DNA of 64,000 bases from NCBI GenBank assembly GCA_029975915.1, contig JARKOC010000391.1, forward strand, positions 1 to 64,000. The letters run 5' to 3'. The stretch comes from Bryobacteraceae bacterium. GTDB taxonomy: Bacteria; Acidobacteriota; Terriglobia; Bryobacterales; Bryobacteraceae. The number at the start of each line of letters is the position of its first letter. The first letter of the stretch is position 1. Both the position numbers and the translations under genes were made by a program. Shown here piece by piece: positions 53,201 to 60,917 of this stretch. Under the pieces are notes generated by a model. That model had not been told where the DNA came from and ran no database searches. It saw nothing but the letters and a program-made list of their open reading frames with translations.

Positions 53201-53512
53201 GGCCTGGACCGGCAAACCGTGAACAATTCCGATGCCGTTGACGCAGCGGTGAGGACTCTGGCTGCCCGGATGCCATCCTACGTGACCATCAAGGACGTGA
53301 AGAAACGCTGGGGGCGCGGTCAGGAAGATATCTTCCCGGTGGCGCAATTCGAGAAGCTCTGGGGGGACATGACGGCGTTGCCGGAGCTGGACTGCCGCTA
53401 CGTCTCCGTGCCGCGCCGGCGCGGACAGCAACTCAAAGATGTGGCCCAACTTGACGGCTGGGTGCGGGACGGATCGGCCGCCCAGGTCGAGTCGCTGTGC
53501 GAGTGGGCCTGA
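50201..53512 (+). CDS. bifunctional GHMP kinase / UDP-sugar pyrophosphorylase-like fusion
   Basis: 1103 residues from ATG 50201 (coupled to the previous stop; a GTG one codon earlier is less likely). Residues 1-175: helical region, unassigned. 176-600: GHMP kinase of the L-fucokinase/HddA type, with motif 1 PVRMDLSHSAWSD (178-190), motif 2 DIPKGSRLAVST (309-320, usual form GSGLGTSS), the GGGWQDSGGVWPG block (366-378) diagnostic of that group, and motif 3 GGMAGGGMGFLFD (526-538). 690-1103: UDPGP-type pyrophosphorylase with LAGGAGSRW (735-743), VVKALNP, and YNTGTMWIDIDGM late in the domain. The known Bacteroides FKP and plant FKGP have pyrophosphorylase first and kinase last; here the order is reversed and the transferase is of the UTP-type fold. 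A salvage route sugar -> sugar-1-P -> UDP- (or other NDP-) sugar is inferred. Confidence 0.8.
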   Translation: MRSLIQIITSEEAGVRDRPLEQAVAGLDTAGLLGACAELDAFRRQTSNLYYRVRALFFLASIHRYALPGREEIPAFGLIPFRAYMNLLERRFEESISILQECAEADGHSEALSSALAAAYRGLAFQTLADQVRRSVRSIAGNQWMFRCGHAADYPLRIRPELLDRQEGRFPILRETTPVRMDLSHSAWSDIFFLGMDYPEGARVVNISIDLAIKGRGEPKPPVEAHLRVIDRPVLRLVSVDLSAQVELTEVAEVFDFAKDYLGLLKAAVIAAGIVPPGMEGAPAPLSALLERLTGRPGHGIEIVSKVNDIPKGSRLAVSTNLLACLISACMRATSQVGALTGTMQEADRRLVAARAILGEWLGGSGGGWQDSGGVWPGMKLIRGVLARKGDPEFGISRGCLLPRHELLGEDRAPERAGRLLQESLVLVHGGMAQDVGPILEMVTEKYLLRSAKEWEARGEAVGILDQVLDRLSRADIRGLGELTQRNFDSPIQTIIPWAGNHYTQLLIDRTKAEFGERFWGFWMLGGMAGGGMGFLFDPAVKLAAQERIQLILGETKRSIEGGVPFAMEPVVYDFRINPRGSCAELIAARNALMPPAYYVLTAPSLLRTESRNLTGAQRADLEQFGARSREGGQWGQAGAALIDHLLPESAPARTSAESLDELLEAHGFDSVQHEQIRAEMKSGRIGLAQNRLPATARIVNVEPGELPDYSGVHKRFVDIGRGVLNDGAVAVVSLAGGAGSRWTRGAGVVKALNPFCKMNGRHRCFVEIHLAKSRKTSRKYAQAIPHVFTTSYMTHRPIEDALARAGRFGYDGPLALSPGRSVGLRFVPMARDLRFAWEETPQQVLDVQKQKVIESLRAGLIQWALDAGEGSDYRDNLPLQCLHPTGHWFELPNMLRNGVLARLLAERPALKTILLHNIDTLGADVDAGLLGFHLDSGAAMTVEVIPRLLDDRGGGLARVDGRIRLVEGLALPHEEIEFGLSFYNTGTMWIDIDGMLRVFGLDRQTVNNSDAVDAAVRTLAARMPSYVTIKDVKKRWGRGQEDIFPVAQFEKLWGDMTALPELDCRYVSVPRRRGQQLKDVAQLDGWVRDGSAAQVESLCEWA
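53091..53100 (+). repeat. TTCGTTTGGT word, copy 8 (inside kinase-pyrophosphorylase gene)
   Basis: Exact 10-mer on the plus (coding) strand, ATT CGT TTG GTT (Ile-Arg-Leu-Val). All four codons end in T or in the rare TTG, unlike the G/C-ending codons around it. Confidence 0.8.
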
Positions 53513-53519
53513 CGCAGGA

Positions 53520-54173
53520 CTACATCGCCTTCTGCGCGACCAGGCGAACTGTTGGAGACCGGCCGTCGGCGCTAGTGGCCCATTCAGCCTGGATCGTCTT
53601 GTCCTCATAGCGCAGAACGCGCAGACGGCCAAAGGCCCGGAGCAACTCGTTGGTCTTGTATCCATCCTGGCCCGGGATGGTGCGGGCGTCCACATGAGGG
53701 CCTTCAACGATAAGGATGCCGCCTGGCTTGAGCATGTCGATGATCTTGGAGGCGTTCTTGGTGGCCACGTTCGACACGTACATGCAGAGGATGAGATCGT
53801 AACGGCCCCGGTAAGGCGGGATATCCTCAAATCGGGCGACATTGGCTTCGATTGACGCGCCAACCTTGCCGGCGGCGGCCTGCGCCTGTTTAATGGCCTC
53901 GCGCGATACGTCGATACCCGTCACTTTCCAACCCTTCCGGGCGAGATAGACGGCGTTACGGCCATTCCCCATTCCGATATCGAGGGCGAGACCGGAGGGG
54001 AGGTTGGCCGTAGTTTCCAGGACGAGGGTCGACGGGTTGACGGGCACCTTGACGGCGGTGCCCTGATAAATCTCGTCCCACCGGGCGCCGGACTGCCGGG
54101 ACTGGGCCGACGAGGCAGGAGACAACAACAGGAGCGTGAGAACCGGCAGCAAGAGCAGGGGCAGGAGTTTCAT
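53520..54173 (-). CDS. exported class I SAM-dependent methyltransferase
   Basis: 217 residues. The N-terminus MKLLPLLLLPVLTLLLLSPASSAQ is a clear signal peptide. The rest is a TehB-like methyltransferase: motif I LALDIGMGNGRNAVYLA (62-78), GIDVSREAI (86-94), YDLILCMYVSN and MLKPGGILIVEGP. SAM is not known to be available in the periplasm, so export of this fold is odd; it recurs in Acidobacteria and Planctomycetes. It is the third gene of an operon behind the acyl-CoA dehydrogenase and the CusF-like gene (gaps 13 and 20 bp). Confidence 0.85.
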   Translation of the reverse strand: MKLLPLLLLPVLTLLLLSPASSAQSRQSGARWDEIYQGTAVKVPVNPSTLVLETTANLPSGLALDIGMGNGRNAVYLARKGWKVTGIDVSREAIKQAQAAAGKVGASIEANVARFEDIPPYRGRYDLILCMYVSNVATKNASKIIDMLKPGGILIVEGPHVDARTIPGQDGYKTNELLRAFGRLRVLRYEDKTIQAEWATSADGRSPTVRLVAQKAM

Positions 54174-54193
54174 GTGGGTGGTCCGTTGTTGGA

Positions 54194-54511
54194 TTATTCA
54201 GGCTTGATGCCGGTCAGCCAATAGTGCAGATCGTTGACTTCGACCGTGGCCGTGATGTTCATGCCTTCCTTGAGTTTGGCGAACTCCTCGGCCGAGGGAA
54301 CGGGGAAGTCCATCGTCATTGCTTCCATCCAGCCTTCGATGGTTTCGTGCTTGATGACGGCGACCCGGTTTTCAGGCTTCAGACGAAGGACCTGGCCTTT
54401 CATCTGGTATCGCTTCTTTGCTTCGCCATAGTCGAAGCTGTCCTTGGTGGCAGTGCTGCAGCCGGCCAGAGCGGCGGCCGCACAGAGAAAGAAGGAGCGG
54501 CGGTTGGTCAT
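54194..54511 (-). CDS. CusF-like copper-binding lipoprotein
   Basis: 105 residues from ATG 54511; its ribosome site GAGG overlaps the preceding stop. Tat/lipoprotein start MTNRRSFFLCAAAALAGC (lipobox). The mature part is a small OB-fold domain: KGQVLRLKPENRVAVIKHETIEGW, MEAMTMDFPVPSAEEFAKLK, GMNITATVEVND. The MEAMTMDFPV segment matches the Met-rich Cu(I) site of CusF/Cu-binding domains that accompany SCO1 proteins. Periplasmic copper chaperone or storage role expected. Operon with acyl-CoA dehydrogenase upstream and exported methyltransferase downstream, an unusual set. Confidence 0.85.
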   Translation of the reverse strand: MTNRRSFFLCAAAALAGCSTATKDSFDYGEAKKRYQMKGQVLRLKPENRVAVIKHETIEGWMEAMTMDFPVPSAEEFAKLKEGMNITATVEVNDLHYWLTGIKPE

Positions 54512-54524
54512 GATTGCATGGTCC

Positions 54525-55694
54525 TCACTTATAGGCTGGGATACCGGTGACACGCTCGGCGACGACGAGAGTGTGGATGTGGTCAGTCCCTTCATAGGTC
54601 TTGACGCTTTCGAGATTACACATATGGCGCATCATCGGGTAGTCGCCGGTGATGCCGTTGGCTCCCAGCAAGTCGCGAGCCGTGCGGGCGACATCAAGCG
54701 CCATGGCGACATTGTTGCCCTTGAGCATCGAAATGTGGGCAGGTTCCAGCTTGCCCGCATCCTTGAGCTTCGCGCATTGCAGCGCAAGCAATTGGCCCTT
54801 GGTGATCTCGGAGATCATCCAGGCGAGCTTCGCCTGCACAAGTTGGTGGGAGGCGATGGGCCGGTTGTCGAACTGCTTCCGGTCGATCGAATACTGGCGG
54901 GCGCATTCGTAGCAATCCATGGCGGCGCCGAGGACCCCCCAGCCGATTCCGTAACGCGCTTGCGAGAGGCACATGAGCGCGGTCTTCAACCCCTTTGCGC
55001 CCGGCAACGCATCCTCGGCTGGGATGCGGCAATCCGAGAAGTGAAGCGACGAAGTGACCGACGCCCGCATCGACAGTTTCCCGTGGATGTCGGATGTCGT
55101 AAAGCCGGGCGCGCCCCTCTCGACGAGGAAGCCCTGGATGCCGTCCGGGGTGCGGGCGAAAACGACCGCCACGTCGGCGGCGCTGCCGTTGGTGATCCAG
55201 GTCTTTTCGCCATTCAAGACCCAGAACGATCCGTCCGGGCGGGCAGTTGTGGCCATGCCGCCGGGATTTGAGCCGAAGCCCGGCTCGGTGAGTCCGAAAC
55301 AGCCGATTGCTTCGCCCGATTGCAGCCGCGGCAGCCACTTCTCTTTTTGCGCATCTGAACCGAAAGTGAGAATCGGGTACATCACCAAGGCGCCCTGGAC
55401 GCTGACGAAACTCCGCAGGCCGGAATCGCCACGTTCGAGTTCCTGCATGATCAGGCCGTATTCGACGCCGGATAGTCCGGCGCAGCCGTATCCAGAGAGA
55501 TTCGCACCCAGAAAACCGAGTTCGCCCATCTGGCGAATCAAGTGCGACGGGAACCGGCCGTCGTCAAAGCAGCCCTGGATAATCGGAACAACTTCCTCGT
55601 CGACAAATTGCCGGGCAGTCTGGCGAATGAGGAGTTCGTCGTCGGTGAGGAAGGAATCAATATTGAGATAGTCGACGCCGCGGAAACTAGGCAT
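54525..55694 (-). CDS. acyl-CoA dehydrogenase, glutaryl-CoA dehydrogenase-like
   Basis: 389 residues. Signatures: IGCFGLTEPGFGSNPGGM (FAD/substrate loop), GEKTWITNGSAAD, ARYGIGWGVLGAAMDCYECA, DRKQFDNRPIASHQLVQAKLA, DLLGANGITGDYPMMRHMCNLESVKTYEGTDHIH with the catalytic Glu in YEGT. The ARYGI-WG and YEGTxxIH phrases are characteristic of glutaryl-CoA dehydrogenase, which oxidatively decarboxylates glutaryl-CoA to crotonyl-CoA in lysine and tryptophan breakdown. Glutaryl specificity is probable rather than certain. First gene of a three-gene unit. Confidence 0.9.
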   Translation of the reverse strand: MPSFRGVDYLNIDSFLTDDELLIRQTARQFVDEEVVPIIQGCFDDGRFPSHLIRQMGELGFLGANLSGYGCAGLSGVEYGLIMQELERGDSGLRSFVSVQGALVMYPILTFGSDAQKEKWLPRLQSGEAIGCFGLTEPGFGSNPGGMATTARPDGSFWVLNGEKTWITNGSAADVAVVFARTPDGIQGFLVERGAPGFTTSDIHGKLSMRASVTSSLHFSDCRIPAEDALPGAKGLKTALMCLSQARYGIGWGVLGAAMDCYECARQYSIDRKQFDNRPIASHQLVQAKLAWMISEITKGQLLALQCAKLKDAGKLEPAHISMLKGNNVAMALDVARTARDLLGANGITGDYPMMRHMCNLESVKTYEGTDHIHTLVVAERVTGIPAYK

Positions 55695-55788
55695 ACCTTT
55701 TCATGGTAGTCCTGGACAAGCGGAAGCGCAGGCCACGGCGTGCCGGCGCAGCGTGATGCAGCGGCAGGGATGCGGACCGCTGGGCTGA

Positions 55789-57237
55789 TCAGTACGCGCC
55801 TTCGCCGGTCAGGACGACACGGACGGTGCGGGCGATGATGTGTAGATCCAGCCAGACGGACCAGTTACGGACGTAGTAGTTATCGAGGCGGACGCGTTCG
55901 GCGTAGGTCGTGTTATTTCGTCCGGAAACCTGCCAAAGGCCGCTGATGCCGGGGCGAACGCTCTTGTAGAGTTCGAACTGGAGACCGTACTTCTCGATTT
56001 CGGAATCGACGATGGGACGCGGGCCGATAAGGCTCATCTCTCCTTTTAGGACATTCCAGAGTTGGGGGAGCTCGTCGAGGCTGGTAACGCGCAGGAATCG
56101 GCCAATTGGGGTAACACGGGGGTCATTCCTGAGCTTCTGTTCCCGTTCCCATTCCTCGCGCAAATCCGGGCGCTCCAAAAGGCACCTTTCGAGGATGGCG
56201 CCAGCGTCGCGGTGCATTGTGCGGAACTTCCAGGCGCGGAAACGCTTGCCGCCATAGCCGATTCTGGAGTGGGAGAAAAAGGCGGGTCCGGACGAGGATA
56301 TGCGGATGAGGAAGGCGGTGAACAGAAAGAACGGCGAAAGCAGGACGAGTCCGGCGAGCGAAGCGACGATATCCATCGAACGCTTGACCAGGCGGGGCGT
56401 GCGAAACAGCAGCCGGTGGCGGAATTCCACGCCCAGGTAGCCTCCAAGGTCGACAGTGGTGACTTCGAGGCTGGCGAGGTTGAAAAGATCCGACAGGACG
56501 ATGACACGGTGGAAGCCTGAGGCATAGCGCCGCGTGATGGAAGCGATTTCGGAGGCGGGGCGGTCGGGCAAAGCGACCATGGCGAAGCGCGAGCGCAGCG
56601 CGCTGGCCACGGCAGGAGCGGCATTGAGGTCGCCCAGGATTCTCGGGTCAGGGGGAGCGGCGCATTCATCTCCGCCCGGAACCAGGATCAGGCCCAGCGG
56701 TTTGAGGCCCAGGTGGGCATTGCGCGCGAGAGTTTCGTAGACGAGGAGAGCATTCTGGTAGCCGCCGATGATAACCACGCGTTCGCCCCACCAAGGCCTT
56801 CGAGAAAGTATGTGGCGCAGCGCCATACGGGTAAAGGCCACGCCGAAAAGCGAGCCCGCCCAGGCGCCGATGACGACGGCGCGGGAGTAAGCCTCAGCGT
56901 CGCGCATGAAGAAGGTGGCCGTGGCGACGATGAGGAAGCTGATGGAAGTGCCGTGAAAGATTTTACGCAGTTCGGTGACCGGGTGGAGGCCGATGCCCGG
57001 GTAAAGGCCCATCAGGGCGTAGACGAGGAGGAAAAGAACAGTGACAAAGCCGAGGTTGAGGTAGAAGCTGAGGGTGAAATGGCCGCCAAGAAGGTAGCGG
57101 ATCAGTACGACAATCGCGCTGGAAACGAATACGGCCGCCGCGTCGCCGATGATGAACGGCAGCGTGTTCGAGAGGCCTGCGAACGAGCGCAGGCGGCGCG
57201 CCGCGGAGAGTGGGAACTCCTGAATGGTGGTACTCAT
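55789..57237 (-). CDS. polyprenyl-phosphate sugar phosphotransferase (WbaP-type)
   Basis: 482 residues. Four or five N-terminal membrane helices (about 25-130), a CoA-binding-like cytoplasmic region (RVVIIGGYQNALLVYETLAR), and the C-terminal catalytic domain: KRSMDIVASLAGLVLLSPFF, FFSHSRIGYGGKRFRAWKFR-type segment, MHRDA, VTSLDELPQLWNVLKGEMSLIGPRPIVDSE, and GISGLWQVSGRNNTTYAERV. Initiates exopolysaccharide repeat-unit assembly by transferring a hexose-1-phosphate (often galactose) to undecaprenyl phosphate. Last gene of the cluster on the minus strand. Confidence 0.93.
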   Translation of the reverse strand: MSTTIQEFPLSAARRLRSFAGLSNTLPFIIGDAAAVFVSSAIVVLIRYLLGGHFTLSFYLNLGFVTVLFLLVYALMGLYPGIGLHPVTELRKIFHGTSISFLIVATATFFMRDAEAYSRAVVIGAWAGSLFGVAFTRMALRHILSRRPWWGERVVIIGGYQNALLVYETLARNAHLGLKPLGLILVPGGDECAAPPDPRILGDLNAAPAVASALRSRFAMVALPDRPASEIASITRRYASGFHRVIVLSDLFNLASLEVTTVDLGGYLGVEFRHRLLFRTPRLVKRSMDIVASLAGLVLLSPFFLFTAFLIRISSSGPAFFSHSRIGYGGKRFRAWKFRTMHRDAGAILERCLLERPDLREEWEREQKLRNDPRVTPIGRFLRVTSLDELPQLWNVLKGEMSLIGPRPIVDSEIEKYGLQFELYKSVRPGISGLWQVSGRNNTTYAERVRLDNYYVRNWSVWLDLHIIARTVRVVLTGEGAY

Positions 57238-57265
57238 CGGGGTAGGCTAGAGGCCGGCATTGGTT

Positions 57266-58411
57266 TCATAGAACTGTCTGTACTCGAATGGTGCCGTGGG
57301 CGCGGAAGGCGGCGCTGACGCAGTCCGCGATGGCCTGGCGGAATCTGGACGCGCCAAACTGCTCGGCGTGGCGGCGGATCAAGCCTGGATCAAACGCCTT
57401 TGAATCGAAGCTGTCAACCGCGTCCAGCAGCGATTCCTCGGTCTGATGCTCAAACAGGATGCCGGTCTTGCCGGGGATGACGGAATCGAGGACTCCGCCG
57501 CGTCCGTAGGCGATCACCGGAGTGCCGCACGATTGTGCCTCAACCGGCAGGATTCCGAAATCCTCCTCAGCGGCAAAGACGAATGCGCTGGCCTGCCGAA
57601 GAAGCTGCCGCAGAGCGTCGGCAGGCTGGTGACCCAGGAACCGCACATTCTCTCCGGCGATGGAGCGGCAATGGCCCAGATTCGGACCGTCGCCAGCCAG
57701 GACAAGTTGAAGGTCCGGGCGTCTGCTGAACGCGCGAACGATCAATTCCATCCGCTTATATGGGACGAACCGGGATGCGGCAAGGAAATAGTTGCCACGC
57801 TGGCCCGCCGGCGTGAAGAACTCGGTATCGACGGGCGGGTGGATAACAACCGATTCCCTGCCATACGTCTTATGGATCCGGCGGGCGATGTAGTTCGAAT
57901 TGGCTATGAACTGATCGACGCCATTGGCCGTGCGGGCATCCCAGATCCGCATATAGTGCAGCAATGCCCGGATGGCCAGCGACCTGAAACCGGAGGTGAT
58001 GCCTGACTGCCGCAAGTACTGATGCTGCAGGTCCCACGCATAGCGCATGGGACTGTGGCAGTAACAGACGTGGATCTGATCCGGGCCGGTGAGAACTCCC
58101 TTGGCCACCGCATGGGAACTGGACAAGACGAGATCGTAGCCCTGGAGGTCAAACTGCTCGATGGCCAGCGGCATGAGCGGCAGGTAGGAGCGGTAACGGA
58201 AGCGCGCGCCCGGCAGATGCTGGATGAATGTCGTTCGTGCGCGTTTGCCGCCCAGGAAAGCGCGTTCCGACTCGGGCAGGAAGTCGGCCACGGTATAGAG
58301 GTCGGCCTGCGGAAACAGTGCGAGGAACTGCTCAAGGACCTTCTCGGACCCAACGTACTGGGTCAGCCACTCGTGGACGATGGCGACGCGAAGATGAGAG
58401 AAGTCGTGCAT
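57266..58411 (-). CDS. glycosyltransferase family 4 (WbaZ-like)
   Basis: 381 residues. N-terminal: VAIVHEWLTQYVGSEKVLEQFLALFP, characteristic of GT4 mannosyl/rhamnosyltransferases of the WbaZ type, with HVCYCHSPMRYAWDL; C-terminal donor domain with VLAGDGPNLGHC, FVFAAEEDFGILPVEAQSCG (E-x7-E) and KTGILFEHQTEESLLDAV. Adds a hexose to the lipid-linked repeat. Followed 28 bp later by the WbaP gene. Confidence 0.9.
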   Translation of the reverse strand: MHDFSHLRVAIVHEWLTQYVGSEKVLEQFLALFPQADLYTVADFLPESERAFLGGKRARTTFIQHLPGARFRYRSYLPLMPLAIEQFDLQGYDLVLSSSHAVAKGVLTGPDQIHVCYCHSPMRYAWDLQHQYLRQSGITSGFRSLAIRALLHYMRIWDARTANGVDQFIANSNYIARRIHKTYGRESVVIHPPVDTEFFTPAGQRGNYFLAASRFVPYKRMELIVRAFSRRPDLQLVLAGDGPNLGHCRSIAGENVRFLGHQPADALRQLLRQASAFVFAAEEDFGILPVEAQSCGTPVIAYGRGGVLDSVIPGKTGILFEHQTEESLLDAVDSFDSKAFDPGLIRRHAEQFGASRFRQAIADCVSAAFRAHGTIRVQTVL

Positions 58412-58417
58412 CTTTTG

Positions 58418-59575
58418 TCAGGACCGGTTTGCCGCCCATCCGTCCGGCTGGCCGGCGGGTGACCCGGTCAAATGTCCGAATAGCTGTTCATGCAGGTTGA
58501 CGCAGCGAGAGATCGAGAAGCCGCTGACCATCAGGTTCCGCGCTCCGCAAGATAGCGCATTCCAGAGTGAGGCATCGCGCTCCAGCCGGTAGAGGGCATC
58601 TGCGGCCTTATCGATATCGCCTTCCTCGAACAGAAATCCCGTTTGGCCTGGGATCACAATGTCGGTATGGCCTTGAACGGCCGTGGCGACGACGGGTAGC
58701 CCGCAGGACATCGCCTCCAGCATCCCAAGCGAAAGGCCCTCGCCGCGCGACGCGGACAGGTATGCGCTGGCCGACTGCAACTGAGGCAACATGTCATCGA
58801 TCCATCCGGACAGGCGGACGTAAGGGATGAGGGCCAGGCGACGGATCTCCGCTTCCATGGCGCCGTGGAGGGGGCCGCCGCCCGCGATATGCAGGACCGC
58901 GGATGAATCCGGGCGCCGGCGGCGGAGGCGGTAAAGAATTCTGATCAGATCGAGCGGATTCTTCTCAGCGCTGAGGCGGCCGGCCGCGAGGATGATGAAC
59001 GCCGAGCCATCCCGCGGCTGAGCCGGAACGTAGCGTTCGGTATCGACGCCGTTGGCGATGACCGACATCCGGTTCGCGGATATCCTCAGGGCGCGGGTCA
59101 CAGCTTGGCCCTCCGAGGCCGATACCGCCACCGAATGCGTGGTAAACGGTTGCAGCAGGCGTTCGGCGGCGAGTTTCACAGGCCCCTGCCAGACTCCCTC
59201 CCGGTGCAAATGGAAGCCATGAAACGTGTGCAGAACAGGAACCGAAAGCGCCTGGCCGAGCGGCCTGGAATACAGGCCGGCTCCGAATCCGTGGGAGTGG
59301 ATGAGCTGAATCTGTTTCAGCCGGCAGAACCGCGCGACGCGAAACAACGCCAGGGGTCCAAGGCTCCGGTGAGGCAGTTCCACCAGATGATCCGCACCGA
59401 TGAGATCTCCGTAGCGCTCCCAATAAGGCAACTCCCTGGGACACGCGACGAAATGGTCGAAGCCCTTGCCAAACTGGGAGATCAGGCGGAGGATGTTCTC
59501 CGGGCCGCCGCCGCGATCCGCACGCAGACTGATATGAAGTACTCGCACTGGACCGAAACTGAGGACCTCAGACAC
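58418..59575 (-). CDS. glycosyltransferase family 4
   Basis: 385 residues. N-terminal domain VLHISLRADRGGGPENILRL and LIHSHGFGAGLYSRPLGQ; donor domain ANGVDTERYVPAQPRD, FIILAAGRLSAEKNPLDLI, AYLSASRGEGLSLGMLEAMS (E-x7-E) and GQTGFLFEEGDIDKAADAL. A retaining transferase of the same pathway; donor unknown. It overlaps the wzy stop by eight bases and precedes the other GT4 gene with a 6-bp gap. Confidence 0.9.
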   Translation of the reverse strand: MSEVLSFGPVRVLHISLRADRGGGPENILRLISQFGKGFDHFVACPRELPYWERYGDLIGADHLVELPHRSLGPLALFRVARFCRLKQIQLIHSHGFGAGLYSRPLGQALSVPVLHTFHGFHLHREGVWQGPVKLAAERLLQPFTTHSVAVSASEGQAVTRALRISANRMSVIANGVDTERYVPAQPRDGSAFIILAAGRLSAEKNPLDLIRILYRLRRRRPDSSAVLHIAGGGPLHGAMEAEIRRLALIPYVRLSGWIDDMLPQLQSASAYLSASRGEGLSLGMLEAMSCGLPVVATAVQGHTDIVIPGQTGFLFEEGDIDKAADALYRLERDASLWNALSCGARNLMVSGFSISRCVNLHEQLFGHLTGSPAGQPDGWAANRS

Positions 59576-60899
59576 CGGGCGCCTTGAAGGCAGGATTGCC
59601 GCGCCCTGCCCACCTCGCCTGAAAGAAATTCCCGTTGATCATTTTGACGGCAAGCCAGGACTCGTGTATCGACGAAGTGCGGTAGCAATAGAAGGCGAGT
59701 ATGAGGACGATCGGCATTGAGCCCATGAAAGTGAAGATATCCGCGGTGAGCCCGTGAACGACCTGGCCGCACCAGAGTGCGAGAGCAGCTCGCGAGGCGG
59801 GCACGCCCGCTAAGTAGAGCCTCAGAAAACCCAGAGTGCAGACGCAAACAACGGCAATCAGGCCACATCCTCCGACAATTCCCGTTTCGACCAAAGCTAA
59901 GACGTAGTTATTGTCTGAGTAGACACCGTGCTTTGCGAGAAGCGTCTTATAGCCTACTCCAAAAATGGGTTGATCCGACCAGATGGAAAGGCCGCGAGCC
60001 CAGCCGGTCAGTCGCCCACCGGCGGACCAATTCAGCGATTCCAGCCCTTCAGAAAACGACGTTGTAGTCTCCCATATCCGTTGCAGTGGGGCTGAAGCAA
60101 TCGAGGTCACTCCACCCGCTGGAGTTCCAAGAATAGCGATGCCCCCAGCAAGGGCGGCCACCAGCAGCACAATCCAGACGATCCTGGCCGAGGTGGCACG
60201 TTTTGGGTCGTGCGGCAAGGCCAAAGCTGCAATGACCACGGCTGAGTTCACCATCGCTGAGCGGGAGAGCGATGCATGGAGTCCGATTAGGGTGAGAACG
60301 CCGGTCGAGGCGAGCACAGGCACCTTCCACGAAAGCCGGAGGCGAGGGTTTAGGTCGAGAGCAAGAATCGTGGCTGCAAACCAAGTCGCCAAGAGGTGAG
60401 CAAACGCGCCGCTGTCCCGAAAAACGCCGCCGGCTCTTCGCAAGTAGCTGTAGTTGTCGTAGTAGTACATTTGCACTGCGGTGCCAGCTTCGAGTTGGAG
60501 ATGGAAAGCGGCGACGCCGTACAACACAGATGCGGCTCCCCCTGCTACGAATGCCCACAGAATGGCCCGGATAGGGACAGCTTGTGAGGGTAGGAGCGCC
60601 ACGAGCATCGCTGGGAGGAAGATCCCAGCGAGTCTCATGGTCTTCAAGAGCGTCGATGAAAACAATGGATCCTGAAAAACAGAAGACAGCGAGATGAAGG
60701 CGGCGGCGACGTACATGGCGGCCCACAGGAAGATAAGGTTATTCTTGACCTGCGCCAAATTGAGAACGACCAAGACAAGTAAAGGGGCCAGTAATAGATC
60801 CACAGCCGCGAGCCGAGTGCCCCCGACCGAAACCCACCCGTAAAACAACGGACACGAAAAGGCGCAGCTAACTAGAAGCCATCTAGACAGCGTCAGCAT
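59568..60899 (-). CDS. O-antigen ligase/polymerase (Wzy-like)
   Basis: 443 residues with about eleven to twelve membrane helices and a large loop about 285-335 (TTSFSEGLESLNWSAGGRLTGWARGLSIWSDQPIFGVGYKTLLAKHG), containing the R-x-x-x-W and GVG motifs typical of Wzy_C/WaaL polymerases. Expected to polymerise lipid-linked repeat units at the periplasmic face. Divergent positions of such proteins make specificity unpredictable. Co-linear with the GT and methyltransferase genes. Confidence 0.85.
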   Translation of the reverse strand: MLTLSRWLLVSCAFSCPLFYGWVSVGGTRLAAVDLLLAPLLVLVVLNLAQVKNNLIFLWAAMYVAAAFISLSSVFQDPLFSSTLLKTMRLAGIFLPAMLVALLPSQAVPIRAILWAFVAGGAASVLYGVAAFHLQLEAGTAVQMYYYDNYSYLRRAGGVFRDSGAFAHLLATWFAATILALDLNPRLRLSWKVPVLASTGVLTLIGLHASLSRSAMVNSAVVIAALALPHDPKRATSARIVWIVLLVAALAGGIAILGTPAGGVTSIASAPLQRIWETTTSFSEGLESLNWSAGGRLTGWARGLSIWSDQPIFGVGYKTLLAKHGVYSDNNYVLALVETGIVGGCGLIAVVCVCTLGFLRLYLAGVPASRAALALWCGQVVHGLTADIFTFMGSMPIVLILAFYCYRTSSIHESWLAVKMINGNFFQARWAGRGNPAFKAPGV

Positions 60900-60917
60900 G
60901 GTGTATCCACGGACGAT

